Shown here one piece after another: positions 1-7,316 of a stretch of DNA of 35,811 bases (position 1 is the first letter of the stretch; every line of letters begins with the position of its first letter). This stretch comes from Candidatus Allofournierella excrementigallinarum (lineage in GTDB: Bacteria; Bacillota; Clostridia; Oscillospirales; Ruminococcaceae). The notes beneath the pieces are model-generated. The model saw only the letters and a program-made list of their open reading frames with translations. It had not been told where the DNA came from and ran no database searches. The stretch spans positions 1-35,811 of the forward strand of contig DWXV01000022.1 of assembly GCA_019119025.1 (NCBI GenBank), given 5' to 3'. The translations under genes were made by a program, and so were the position numbers.

Positions 1-19
1 CCGGCGGATTTTCCGCCGG
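1..19. other. GC-rich perfect hairpin at window edge
   Basis: CCGGCGGA and its complement TCCGCCGG flank a 3-base loop. It could be the terminator of a gene lying left of the window or of the minus-strand regulators, but no clear T-run follows on either visible side, so its role is open. Confidence 0.35.
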
Positions 20-90
20 GGCCCCTCCCTTGTTTCGTCAAAAAATGCAGCACAGCCAGCAGTATCATTGCTTCGCCGGGAATGAAAAAA

Positions 91-297
91 CTATTTTTCC
101 CAGTCGATAAGGAACAGTTCATTGGGGGTGCAGTCCAACAGTTGGCAAAGGGTTTCGATGCGCTCCAGCTTGATGGAGGAGGTCTCATTATTGACCATGC
201 GGCTGAAGTTCTGGTAACTCATGCCCAGTTGCTTGTAGAGCCAGTATTTTGTTTTGCCCTTCTTTTCCAGCAGGGGAAGGATGTTCAATGTCACCAT
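91..297 (-). CDS. small XRE-family HTH regulator (Cro/CI type)
   Basis: A 68-residue protein that is essentially one helix-turn-helix domain; the stretch YWLYKQLGMSYQNFSRMVNN fits helices 2-3 of Cro/CI-type DNA-binding folds. I chose ATG at 297 because GAGG lies 8 bases upstream. A GTG at 312 would add five residues and overlap the upstream regulator's stop as GTGA, so it remains possible. The tight overlap with the XRE gene at 309-533 implies translational coupling and joint control from the promoter at 591-619. No second domain is present, so the target and any ligand are unknown; an antitoxin-like or partner-repressor role cannot be told apart from sequence. Confidence 0.8.
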   Translation of the reverse strand: MVTLNILPLLEKKGKTKYWLYKQLGMSYQNFSRMVNNETSSIKLERIETLCQLLDCTPNELFLIDWEK

Positions 298-308
298 GGC
301 GCTTTGCC

Positions 309-533
309 TCACACAAACAGCGCCTCATAGGGCACGCCCAGAGTATCCCGCAGGGCCCGGAGTTCGTCCGGGTAGATGTGCCGCTGGCCCACCTCTATTT
401 TTGCCAGGGCGCTGCGGGTCACGTCGCACCCACGCACCTGCAGCTGTGCGGCCAGCTGCTCCTGGGAAAGGCCTTTTTTCATACGCAGGGCCCGGATGTT
501 CTGCCCCAGCGCTCGCTCGTATTCTGCGTTCAC
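309..533 (-). CDS. XRE-family HTH transcriptional regulator
   Basis: A 74-residue HTH_3-type repressor. The core GLSQEQLAAQLQVRG...VTRSALAKIEVGQRHI is a typical Cro/CI helix-turn-helix, with a short C-terminal helix. The start is GTG at 533, placed 7 bases after GGGAGG; the frame stays open further upstream but that part runs through the promoter. It is the first gene of a two-regulator operon, coupled to the next XRE gene by a 4-base overlap. An inverted repeat TTGCAC-8-GTGCAA overlaps its -35 box, which suggests autorepression and control of the divergent SLOG gene. That regulatory link is inferred from position only. Confidence 0.85.
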   Translation of the reverse strand: MNAEYERALGQNIRALRMKKGLSQEQLAAQLQVRGCDVTRSALAKIEVGQRHIYPDELRALRDTLGVPYEALFV

Positions 534-571
534 CGATAACACCTCCCGCACTTGTATTGGTGCAGTATGTG

Positions 572-600
572 TTGATTTTAGGAGGACTAAAGAATAAAAT
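572..600 (+). promoter_or_regulatory. sigma-A promoter of the SLOG gene
   Basis: TTGATT (572-577), 17-base spacer, TAAAAT (595-600), 40 bases before the SLOG start codon. It overlaps the opposing XRE promoter. Confidence 0.55.
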
Positions 601-619
601 TGCACTTATATAGGTGCAA
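591..619 (-). promoter_or_regulatory. sigma-A promoter of the XRE pair
   Basis: Minus-strand TTGCAC (619-614), a 17-base spacer, and TATTCT (596-591). The -10 shares bases with the -10 of the divergent promoter at 572-600, so RNA polymerase cannot occupy both at once. Confidence 0.65.
600..619. promoter_or_regulatory. candidate XRE operator, inverted repeat
   Basis: TTGCAC and GTGCAA form a perfect 6-base inverted repeat with an 8-base spacer. It covers the -35 of the XRE promoter and the transcription start region of the SLOG promoter. A further GGTGCA half-site occurs at 559-564 on the other side of the paired -10 boxes. Confidence 0.5.
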
Positions 620-639
620 CTGCGGAAGGAGCGAGCGAA

Positions 640-1164
640 ATGGAGAAAAACATGAAAGAAAAAACCTGCTGTTTCACCGGCCACCGGGCCATCCCGGCCC
701 GGGCGCTGCCGGCGCTGGCGGAAGAATTGGAACAAACGCTGCGGCGGCTCATCGGCGAAGGGATGCGCTATTTCGGTGCGGGCGGGGCGCTGGGGTTCGA
801 CACCCTGGCCGCCGAGACGGTGCTGCGGCTGAAAGGGGAATACCCCGGCGTGCGGCTCATCCTGGTGCTGCCCTGCCGGGACCAGACCCGTGGCTGGAAA
901 GAAGCGGACGTGCGCCGCTATCGGGAAATTCTGAGCCGGGCAGACAAGGTGGTCTACACCGCCGAACACTATTCCCCCGGCTGCATGCACCGGCGCAACC
1001 GCCATCTGGTGGAAAACAGCTCCGTCTGCGTGGCCTACTGCACCCGCCAGACAGGGGGCAGCGCCTACACGGCACAGTATGCCCGGCAGCGGGGGCTGCG
1101 GCTGGTGATGCTGGGAGAGGAGAGGCAGGCCCCCCCTTGCGCCGCGGGGCCTTCTTCCTTATAA
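640..1164 (+). CDS. SLOG-family (DUF1273/YpsA-like) protein
   Basis: 174 residues beginning MEKNMKEKTCCFTGHRAIP; the CCFTGHR motif at residues 9-15 and a following acidic, GALGFDTLAAE-type segment are hallmarks of DUF1273/YpsA-like members of the SLOG nucleotide-binding superfamily, related to DprA and LOG folds. The ATG at 640 has GGAG 8 bases upstream. SLOG proteins are generally thought to bind or process nucleotides or nucleotide-derived signals; the exact role here is unknown. The gene is divergent from an XRE pair and shares its control region, which suggests that regulator controls it. The C-terminal ~15 residues are low in structure (QAPPCAAGPSSL) and may be a disordered tail. Exonuclease III follows 51 bases later with no terminator between. 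Confidence 0.85.
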   Translation: MEKNMKEKTCCFTGHRAIPARALPALAEELEQTLRRLIGEGMRYFGAGGALGFDTLAAETVLRLKGEYPGVRLILVLPCRDQTRGWKEADVRRYREILSRADKVVYTAEHYSPGCMHRRNRHLVENSSVCVAYCTRQTGGSAYTAQYARQRGLRLVMLGEERQAPPCAAGPSSL

Positions 1165-1215
1165 TGAGGGGGAGGAAGGCCCCGCCCGGCGGGGCGCTGC
1201 AAAAAGGAGACTGCC

Positions 1216-1971
1216 ATGAAACTCATCAGCTGGAACGTGAACGGCCTGCGGGCTGTGCTGAAAAAAGACTTTGCCGCTTCCTTCGCGGCGCTGGACGCCG
1301 ACGTGTTCTGCGTGCAGGAGACCAAATGCCAGCCCGGCGAGGCGGACTTTGCCCCCGAGGGCTACGCCTCGTATTTCTACAGCGCCGAGAAAAAGGGCTA
1401 TTCCGGCACCGCCTGCTGGAGCCGGGTGGCGCCCCTTTCGGTGAACTGCGGCATCGGCGTGGAGGAGCACAGCCACGAGGGCCGGGCCATCACCCTGGAA
1501 TTTGAGAATTTCTATCTGGTGAACGTCTATGCGCCCAACGCCCAGGAGGGCCTGGCCCGCATCGACTACCGGCTGCGCTGGGAGGACGACCTGCGGGCAT
1601 ATCTGCTGGCGCTGGACGCCCAAAAGCCGGTGGTGCTGTGCGGCGATCTGAATGTGGCCCACAACGAGATCGACCTGAAAAACCCCGGCCCCAACCGGGG
1701 CAGCGCCGGCTTCTCCGACCCCGAGCGGGCCAAGATGACCGAGCTGCTGGCGGCGGGCTTCGCCGACACCTTCCGGGAGAAGTATCCCGATCTGACAGGG
1801 GCCTACAGCTGGTGGAGCTACCGCTTCAACGCCCGCAAGAACAACGCGGGGTGGCGCATCGACTATTTTCTGGTCAGCCGCCGGGTGATGGATAAGGTCA
1901 AAACCGCCGCCATTCACCCCGAGGTCTTCGGCTCCGACCACTGCCCCGTGGAACTGGACATCGACCTGTAA
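1216..1971 (+). CDS. xth: exodeoxyribonuclease III / AP endonuclease
   Basis: Class II AP endonuclease of the EEP nuclease superfamily; it cleaves DNA 5' to abasic sites and has 3'-exonuclease activity in base excision repair. The 251-residue length is normal. Catalytic markers are all visible: N7 in SWNVNGLRA, E35 in QETK, Y105 in NVYAPN, D144/N146 in GDLNVAHNEIDLKNP, the W/RIDYFLVS segment near 213-221, and D241/H242 in GSDHCPVEL. AAAAAGGAG precedes the ATG by 7 bases. It is on the same strand as the SLOG gene and may be cotranscribed with it. No anomalies seen. Confidence 0.97.
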   Translation: MKLISWNVNGLRAVLKKDFAASFAALDADVFCVQETKCQPGEADFAPEGYASYFYSAEKKGYSGTACWSRVAPLSVNCGIGVEEHSHEGRAITLEFENFYLVNVYAPNAQEGLARIDYRLRWEDDLRAYLLALDAQKPVVLCGDLNVAHNEIDLKNPGPNRGSAGFSDPERAKMTELLAAGFADTFREKYPDLTGAYSWWSYRFNARKNNAGWRIDYFLVSRRVMDKVKTAAIHPEVFGSDHCPVELDIDL

Positions 1972-1986
1972 AAATCCCGAAAAGCC

Positions 1987-2015
1987 TTGCGCGGCGAAGC
2001 GTTATGATGTATAGT
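1987..2015 (+). promoter_or_regulatory. sigma-A promoter of the DUF368 gene
   Basis: TTGCGC (1987-1992), 17-base spacer, TATAGT (2010-2015), located between the exonuclease III stop and the DUF368 ribosome site. Confidence 0.7.
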
Positions 2016-2068
2016 GTTACCGTGCCCCTTCCGGGGCGCGGAATGCAAGAAGAAAAAGGAGAAAACGC

Positions 2069-2956
2069 ATGAAAGCGATCATGGATGTATTGCGGGGCGT
2101 GGCCATCGGCGTGGCCAACATCATCCCCGGCGTGTCCGGCGGCACCATGGCGGTGTCCATGGGCGTGTACGACAAGATCATCGGCGCGGTGAGCGGCCTG
2201 TTCAAGCACTTCAAGCAGAGCATCCTCATCCTGCTGCCCCTGGGGCTCGGCATGGGCATCGGCATCGTGGCCTTCGGCTATGCCCTGCGCTATCTGCTGG
2301 CCGAGCATACCCTGGCCACCTGCCTCACCTTCGTGGGCCTTATCCTGGGCGGCCTGCCCATCCTGTGGGTGCGCCTCAAAGAAAGCCTGGCCAAAAAGGC
2401 CCGCAAGGGCGCGCCGGTGGGCGAGGCGGTCTGCTTTGCCGCCCTGCTGGCCTTCGGCGTGGGCATGGCCCTGCTGCAGGGGGGCGACGAGACGGTGAAG
2501 GCCCTCGCCCTTACCCCCGGCACCGCCCTGCTGCTGGCGGCCCTGGGCCTTATCGCCAGCGCCACCATGGTCATCCCCGGCGTGTCCGGCAGCATGGTGC
2601 TGATGGTGCTGGGCTACTACAACACCATCCTGGGCCTGGTCACCGGCTGCGTGGACGGGCTTTTCGCGGGCGACTTCGGCCTCATCCTGCACAACGTCAG
2701 CCTGCTGCTGCCCTTCGGCGTGGGCGTGGCGCTGGGCATCTTCGGCATCGCCAAGGTCATCGAGTACCTCTTTGCCCACTTCCCCAGCCAGACCTTCGCG
2801 GGCATCATCGGGCTCATCCTGTCCAGCCCCTTCGCGGTGCTCTACTCTTCCGGCGCGCTGGCCCGTTTCACCGTGCCCGGCCTCATCGTGGGCCTCATGA
2901 TTGGCGCCGCGGGCGCCTGGGTCACCCTGCTGATGGGCAAGGCCGACCCGGAATAA
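2069..2956 (+). CDS. DUF368 membrane protein, undecaprenyl-phosphate translocase (PopT family)
   Basis: 295-residue multispanning membrane protein. DUF368 members are known to move undecaprenyl phosphate back across the cytoplasmic membrane so that the lipid carrier for cell-wall and glycan synthesis can be reused. The family's internal duplication is plain: NIIPGVSGGT at residues 17-26 and VIPGVSGSM at 168-176, each preceding a hydrophobic run. About eight transmembrane stretches are visible, with a basic cytoplasmic loop near residues 102-116 (VRLKESLAKKARKG). AAAAAGGAG lies 7 bases before the ATG. It has its own promoter and terminator, so it is a monocistronic unit. Confidence 0.92.
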   Translation: MKAIMDVLRGVAIGVANIIPGVSGGTMAVSMGVYDKIIGAVSGLFKHFKQSILILLPLGLGMGIGIVAFGYALRYLLAEHTLATCLTFVGLILGGLPILWVRLKESLAKKARKGAPVGEAVCFAALLAFGVGMALLQGGDETVKALALTPGTALLLAALGLIASATMVIPGVSGSMVLMVLGYYNTILGLVTGCVDGLFAGDFGLILHNVSLLLPFGVGVALGIFGIAKVIEYLFAHFPSQTFAGIIGLILSSPFAVLYSSGALARFTVPGLIVGLMIGAAGAWVTLLMGKADPE

Positions 2957-2971
2957 GCCTGTTCACTCCAA

Positions 2972-2998
2972 AGCCGCCCCGCCGGGGGCGGCTTTTTT
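2972..2998 (+). terminator. intrinsic terminator of the DUF368 gene
   Basis: AGCCGCCCC and GGGGCGGCT form a 9-base stem with a 4-base loop followed by a six-T run. Confidence 0.9.
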
Positions 2999-3103
2999 CA
3001 CATCGCAACGCGCGTTCTGACTTTTTTGCCGGGCGTTGAAGAAACCGGCCCCGCCGGCTCGTTACATAGACACAGTGAGGGGAAAGGGCGGTGAGACACC
3101 GGC

Positions 3104-3628
3104 GTGACAAATGCGCAGTTTGCGACTCTGGTCGAACAGTACCAGCGGCTGGTGTACACCGTGTGCTACCAGCTGGTGCAGGACCATCAGCTGGCCGAGG
3201 ACCTGACCCAGGACACCTTCGTGTCCGCCTTCACGCACATGGATTCCTGCCCGCCCGAGCACTACAAGCCCTGGCTGGCCCGCATTGCCGCCAACAAGGC
3301 GCGGGACCATCTGAAAAGCGCCTGGGCAAGGCGGGTGAGCGCCCCCGGCGACGAGGGGTTCCCCCAATCGCCGCCCCCCGGCACGGCGGCCCCGCCCGGG
3401 CCGGAGGACCTGGCCGTCACCGAGGACGAGGCGGCCGCCATCCGGGCGATGGTGCGCTCGCTGCGGGAACCCTACTTACAGGTGTCGGTGATGTACTTTT
3501 TGGAGGAACGCAGCGTGGAGGAGATCTCCCGGGCGCTGCGCCGCCCGCCCAAAACGGTGCACACCCAGCTGTTCCGGGCAAAAAAGATGCTGCAGCAGCA
3601 AATCAGGGAAAGGAGCGAGAGGCAATGA
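3104..3628 (+). CDS. ECF-type RNA polymerase sigma factor
   Basis: 174-residue sigma-70 family factor with only regions 2 and 4. Region 2 spans roughly residues 5-70 (LVEQYQRLVYTVCYQLV...LAEDLTQDTFVSAF), and region 4 roughly 115-165 with the HTH SVEEISRALRRPPKTVHTQLFRAKKML. A Pro/Ala/Gly-rich linker separates them (residues ~85-105). Start is GTG at 3104 with GGTGAG 9 bases upstream; this is a weak site. Its TGA overlaps the ATG of the anti-sigma gene, so the pair is translationally coupled. A GAAACC...CGTT pair upstream (3042-3064) faintly resembles ECF promoter elements, but the spacing is short, so autoregulation is only a possibility. Confidence 0.93.
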   Translation: MTNAQFATLVEQYQRLVYTVCYQLVQDHQLAEDLTQDTFVSAFTHMDSCPPEHYKPWLARIAANKARDHLKSAWARRVSAPGDEGFPQSPPPGTAAPPGPEDLAVTEDEAAAIRAMVRSLREPYLQVSVMYFLEERSVEEISRALRRPPKTVHTQLFRAKKMLQQQIRERSERQ

Positions 3629-4200
3629 CCGAACTGTTCAGGCCCGACGGCCACCTCACCGGCGAGGGGCTGCGGGCCCTTGTGGGCGGCGGGCTGGACG
3701 AACTGGGCAGGCTGGAAGCCGCCGAGCACTTGAGCTTCTGCGACGCCTGCCTCGTGCGCTACACCGCCCTGCTGGAAGGGGACGCGCTCGAAGAGCCGCC
3801 CGCCGACCAGACCCTGCCGGTGATGCGCCGGCTGCGCCGCCGCGCGGCCCAGGCGCTGGCCAGCCGCTACACCGCGGCGGCGGCCGCGGTGCTCATCACC
3901 GGCACGCTGTGGTACACCGGCGTCTTTGCCGGCATCGCCGGGGCATTCACGGTGCAGGGGGAAGAAATGACCCCCCAGCCCCCTGCGGCCTCCGAGCCGG
4001 CCAGGGAGGAAGATGCGGGCAGCGCCATCCTGCGGGCGGTGAGCAGCTGGTCCGAGAAGGTGCAGAGCGCCCTGCGCCCCGCCTACCAGGCCCCGCAGCG
4101 CAAAGCTAATACTGACCGGAGCGCCAACGCCGCCGCCCCGGCTGCCGGCCAGGCGGACGCCGCCGGCACGGCCTCAACACAAACCAAAGGAGTGAACTGA
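3625..4200 (+). CDS. anti-sigma factor with HX3CX2C zinc motif, single-pass membrane protein
   Basis: 191 residues. The N-terminal domain carries H35-X3-C39-X2-C42, the zinc anti-sigma (ZAS) signature, followed by a basic stretch (MRRLRRRAAQ) and one transmembrane helix at about residues 83-109. The C-terminal ~80 residues lie outside the membrane and are Pro/Ala-rich with no recognised fold. This topology fits a factor that holds the cotranscribed ECF sigma at the membrane until an extracytoplasmic signal arrives. ATG at 3625 overlaps the sigma stop (ATGA) and is preceded by AAGGAG. The signal is unknown. Confidence 0.88.
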   Translation: MTELFRPDGHLTGEGLRALVGGGLDELGRLEAAEHLSFCDACLVRYTALLEGDALEEPPADQTLPVMRRLRRRAAQALASRYTAAAAAVLITGTLWYTGVFAGIAGAFTVQGEEMTPQPPAASEPAREEDAGSAILRAVSSWSEKVQSALRPAYQAPQRKANTDRSANAAAPAAGQADAAGTASTQTKGVN

Positions 4201-4203
4201 CAC

Positions 4204-4764
4204 ATGCAAAAAAACGGATTTCTGACCCTCTGCTTCTCCTTCATCCCCGGCGCAGGCCAGATGTATCAGGGCTATATGAAGCGGGGCCTGACCCAGGTGC
4301 TTCTGTTCGTGATCCCGCTGATGATCGGCGGCGCGTTCCTGCCCGTGCTGATGGTGCTCAGCGCGGTGGTGTATATGTACAGCTTTTTCGACAGCCTGAA
4401 CCTCCATGCCCAGCTGCGGCAGGGCGCCGCCCCGGCGGACGCCTTCCTCTTCAGCTGGGACGGCGGTGAGGACCTTGCCCGCCTGGTGGACCGCCGCCAT
4501 CACCTCATCGGCTGGACCCTGGTGGTGCTGGGCGTGGCCGGGCTTTACCAGGGCTTCGTCAGCCCCTGGCTCTACCGCCTGGTGAATCTCATCGGCTGGG
4601 ACACGGCGCTGGGCCAGCTGGTGAACCAGATCGTGCGGGGCATCCCGGGCCTCGCGGTGGGCCTTGTGTTCATCGGCCTGGGCCTGTGGCTCATCAAGGG
4701 CGGCAGGAAAAAGCGGCCCGCCGAGCCGGACTACACCGAGTTCAAGGGCGAAGGGGAGGTGTGA
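4204..4764 (+). CDS. TM2-like multispanning membrane protein, third gene of the ECF operon
   Basis: 186 residues with about four hydrophobic helices (roughly 30-45, 46-62, 103-120 and 150-170). The N-terminal FIPGAGQMY at residues 13-21 followed by GYMKRG is the motif typical of TM2-domain and similar small membrane proteins; function is not established for these in bacteria. The C-terminus is a charged cytoplasmic-type tail (KGGRKKRPAEPDYTEF). It starts three bases after the anti-sigma stop, with AAAGGAG within that gene's last codons, so it belongs to the sigma/anti-sigma transcription unit and may be part of the sensing or response module. Confidence 0.75.
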   Translation: MQKNGFLTLCFSFIPGAGQMYQGYMKRGLTQVLLFVIPLMIGGAFLPVLMVLSAVVYMYSFFDSLNLHAQLRQGAAPADAFLFSWDGGEDLARLVDRRHHLIGWTLVVLGVAGLYQGFVSPWLYRLVNLIGWDTALGQLVNQIVRGIPGLAVGLVFIGLGLWLIKGGRKKRPAEPDYTEFKGEGEV

Positions 4765-4767
4765 CGG

Positions 4768-5733
4768 ATGACCGAGCAGGAACGCATGGGCCTTCCCGCG
4801 GGCGGCCAGCCTGACGCCGCCCCCGAGCAGGCCGGCGCGCCGGAAGCGGCCGCCCCCGCGCCCGCGGCGCAGCCCAAAGCCGCCCCCGCGCCCACCCGCC
4901 GCCCGCCGGTGCGCCGGGTGGGCACCGTCACCCTGGGCCTTTCCCTCATCGCCGCCGGCCTTGCCATCACCGCCTGGTTCTTCATGCCGGGCTTCGACAT
5001 CATCTTCTTCGCAAAGCTGGCCCCGCTGGTGCTGGTGTTTTTGGGGGCGGAGGTGCTGTGGGCCAGCGCCCGCCGCAAGGGCGAAGAGCGGCTGCGGTTT
5101 GACTTTCTGGCCGCTTTCGTGAGCTTTCTGCTCATCTGCGCCAGCCTCTGCGCCGCCACCCTGCCGGCGGTGTGGCGCTGGTACGGGCCGGAGCGCTCCG
5201 CCACCGAGCAGCGCCTTTCCGCCGAGCTGGAAGAGCAGCTGCTCGCCGCCTTCCAGGGCCAGGACGTGCTGGGCTGCACCGGCTGGGTGAACCTGGGCGG
5301 CTATGAGTTCGACCGCCAGATGACCCTGGCCGACCTGCGGGCCGAGGACCAGGCGGACGTGAACGTCACCCTGGGCGGCACGGTGGAAAACGGCGGCGAG
5401 TTCGCCGCCCGGGCGGCGGCGCTGCTGCCCGCGCTGCGGGACGCGGGCGTGGACCGGGCCTATTTTTACTGGAGCGGCGACGATGAATCCTGGGACCTTG
5501 ACCTGCGCGGCGTGTTCGACATGAACGCCGACGCGGCCCGCCTTTCTCAGATGGCCCGCCATCAGGTGCAGGTGGTGGACGAATCCGGCGACACCCTGTG
5601 GATGGAAGAGCGCGAGGCCGAGGAGTTCCTGGCCCGCCAGGCCGCCCCCGCCCCCGAGGGCGGCAGCGATCCCGCCGCCTCCTCCGTTCCCACGGATTTC
5701 GACCTGCCCGCAGCGGGCGGGGAGACCGCCTGA
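4768..5733 (+). CDS. unknown membrane-anchored protein, last gene of the ECF operon
   Basis: 321 residues; no family recognised. Residues 1-48 are Ala/Pro-rich and disordered, three hydrophobic helices follow (about 53-72, 78-98 and 112-133), and residues ~140-290 form a soluble domain of mixed alpha/beta character containing LGCTGWVNLGGYEFDRQMTLADL and DRAYFYWSGDDESWDLDLRG. The last ~30 residues are again Ala/Pro-rich. GGGGAGGTG precedes the ATG, which lies three bases after the upstream stop. Its place beside an ECF sigma/anti-sigma pair suggests an envelope-linked sensor or effector, but that is inference only. Confidence 0.75.
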   Translation: MTEQERMGLPAGGQPDAAPEQAGAPEAAAPAPAAQPKAAPAPTRRPPVRRVGTVTLGLSLIAAGLAITAWFFMPGFDIIFFAKLAPLVLVFLGAEVLWASARRKGEERLRFDFLAAFVSFLLICASLCAATLPAVWRWYGPERSATEQRLSAELEEQLLAAFQGQDVLGCTGWVNLGGYEFDRQMTLADLRAEDQADVNVTLGGTVENGGEFAARAAALLPALRDAGVDRAYFYWSGDDESWDLDLRGVFDMNADAARLSQMARHQVQVVDESGDTLWMEEREAEEFLARQAAPAPEGGSDPAASSVPTDFDLPAAGGETA

Positions 5734-5761
5734 AACGCCTCCTGTTAAATCCCCGCAAAAA

Positions 5762-5789
5762 CCCCCGTAAAATTTTTACGGGGGCTTTT
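5762..5789 (+). terminator. intrinsic terminator of the ECF operon
   Basis: CCCCCGTAAA and TTTACGGGGG make a 10-base stem with a 3-base loop, followed by CTTTTG and more T-rich sequence. It closes the four-gene unit. Confidence 0.9.
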
Positions 5790-5790
5790 G

Positions 5791-5819
5791 TTGTGTTTTG
5801 CCGCCGCAGATGTTACACT
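5791..5819 (+). promoter_or_regulatory. sigma-A promoter of the UMF1 transporter
   Basis: TTGTGT (5791-5796), 17-base spacer, TACACT (5814-5819), directly after the preceding terminator. Confidence 0.6.
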
Positions 5820-5848
5820 GAAAAGTAATAAATGTGTGAGGTGAGACC

Positions 5849-7207
5849 ATGAAATTTTTGCGGGGATTCACAAAAAAAGAGGCCAGCTGGATGATGTACG
5901 ACTGGGCCAACAGCGCCCATTCTGTGGTCGTGGTCACCATCCTGCCCATCTTCTTCAACACAGTGGCCGGCTACATGCAGGACGCAGCCTCCGGCATGAC
6001 CGTCTGGGGCTACGCCACCAGCGCCGCCATGGCCATCGTGGCGCTGGCCGCGCCGGTGCTGGGCGTGTTCGGCGACTTCGAGGGCTTTCGCAAAAAGCTG
6101 TTCACCGTGTTCATGCTGGTGGGCGTGCTCAGCTGCGCGGGGCTGGCCGTCACCCCCCAGCTGGACTTCGTCACCCCCGGCCAGGCGGAAAAGGTGGGCC
6201 TTGCGATCCTGGCGCTGTACATCCTTTCCACCATCGGTTTTGCCGGCGCGAACCTCTATTACGACAGCTTCTTGAACGACGTCACCACCGAGGAGCGGAT
6301 GGACAGGGTCTCCACCATGGGCTACGGCCTGGGGTACATCGGCGGCTCCACCATCCCGCTGCTCATCTTTCTTTTGATGAACCTCATCCTGGGCAGCGAC
6401 GCCATGCTGTTCTGTTTGTCCTTCGCCTTCGGCCTCACCGCCGTGTGGTGGTTCGTGTTCAGCTTCCCGCTGCTCAAAAACGTGGAGCAGGAAAGCTTTG
6501 TGCCCCGCAAAAAGGGCGCGGTGGCCCAGGCCCTCAAGGGCATTGGCGCCACGGTGAAGGAGATTTTCCGCTACAAGCAGATGTTCGTCTTCCTCATCGC
6601 CTACTTTTTCTACATCGACGGCGTGAACACCATCATCCACATGTCCACCAGCTATGGCGACACCCTGGGCCTTGACTCCACCAGCATGCTGCTGGCGCTT
6701 TTGCTGGTGCAGGTGCTGGGCCTGCCCTTCGCGCTGCTCTACATCAAGGCCAGCGAAAAGTTCGGCGCACGGTTCATGGTGGGCGTGGGCATCTGCGTCT
6801 ACATGGGCGTGACCATTTTCGGCTTCTTTTTGCGGGAGGCCTGGCAGTTCTGGGTCATGGCCATCATGGTGGCCACCAGCCAGGGCGGCATCCAGGCGCT
6901 GAGCCGCAGCATGTTCGGCAAGCTCATCCCGGATAAGAACCGCTCCGGCGAGTTCTTCGGCTTCTACGACATCTTCGGCAAGTTCTCCGCCATCATGGGC
7001 CCGGCGCTGGTGGGCCTGTCCAGCGCGCTGGCCGCCGACGTGATGCTGGCCGGGCAGGGCCTGGACCGCGCCACCGCCACCGCCGGGCAGCTGGCCGCGG
7101 TGGACACCGCCGCCGCCCCCTGGGGCATTTTGAGCGTGCTGATCATCTTCTTCGTGGGCGGCGGGCTGTACTTCGTCGTGCTGCCCCGGTACCTGGAAAA
7201 GAAGTGA
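5849..7207 (+). CDS. MFS transporter, UMF1 (Atg22-like) family
   Basis: 452-residue integral membrane protein with about twelve hydrophobic helices. The N-terminal segment KEASWMMYDWANSAHSVVVV matches the conserved start of the UMF1 group of the major facilitator superfamily, related to yeast vacuolar effluxer Atg22. The loop SQGGIQALSRSMFGKLIPDKNRSGEFFGFYD near residue 355 is another family hallmark. Members are thought to export small molecules such as amino acids, but bacterial substrates are undefined. GAGGTGAG precedes the ATG by 6 bases. The gene is flanked by its own promoter and a terminator. Confidence 0.92.
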   Translation: MKFLRGFTKKEASWMMYDWANSAHSVVVVTILPIFFNTVAGYMQDAASGMTVWGYATSAAMAIVALAAPVLGVFGDFEGFRKKLFTVFMLVGVLSCAGLAVTPQLDFVTPGQAEKVGLAILALYILSTIGFAGANLYYDSFLNDVTTEERMDRVSTMGYGLGYIGGSTIPLLIFLLMNLILGSDAMLFCLSFAFGLTAVWWFVFSFPLLKNVEQESFVPRKKGAVAQALKGIGATVKEIFRYKQMFVFLIAYFFYIDGVNTIIHMSTSYGDTLGLDSTSMLLALLLVQVLGLPFALLYIKASEKFGARFMVGVGICVYMGVTIFGFFLREAWQFWVMAIMVATSQGGIQALSRSMFGKLIPDKNRSGEFFGFYDIFGKFSAIMGPALVGLSSALAADVMLAGQGLDRATATAGQLAAVDTAAAPWGILSVLIIFFVGGGLYFVVLPRYLEKK

Positions 7208-7240
7208 GCGTTGTAACTTTTCCCCGTTCGTTGTAAAATA

Positions 7241-7284
7241 AAGGGGCGGCCCCCGGCGCGTCTGCCGGGCGGCGGCCCCTTTTT
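7241..7284 (+). terminator. intrinsic terminator of the UMF1 transporter
   Basis: Two-part stem: outer AAGGGGC with GCCCCTT and inner CCCGGC with GCCGGG, followed by a five-T run. Confidence 0.85.
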
Positions 7285-7316
7285 CATTGAGACTGACCGC
7301 AAGGGAGGGACCCTTT

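Noticed and set aside
1180-1196. GCCCCGCC/GGCGGGGC palindrome after the SLOG gene as a terminator
   Set aside because: It has no loop of usual size and no T-run, and it directly precedes the exonuclease III ribosome site.
2014-3039. A 341-codon frame over the DUF368 gene
   Set aside because: Arg/His/Gly-rich composition typical of a shifted frame in GC-rich DNA; it starts at the promoter and runs through the terminator.
3042-3064. GAAACC...CGTT as an autoregulated ECF promoter
   Set aside because: The gap between the elements is about 13-14 bases, shorter than typical for ECF promoters, and the region is a CCGGC/GCCGG hairpin; too weak to list as a feature.
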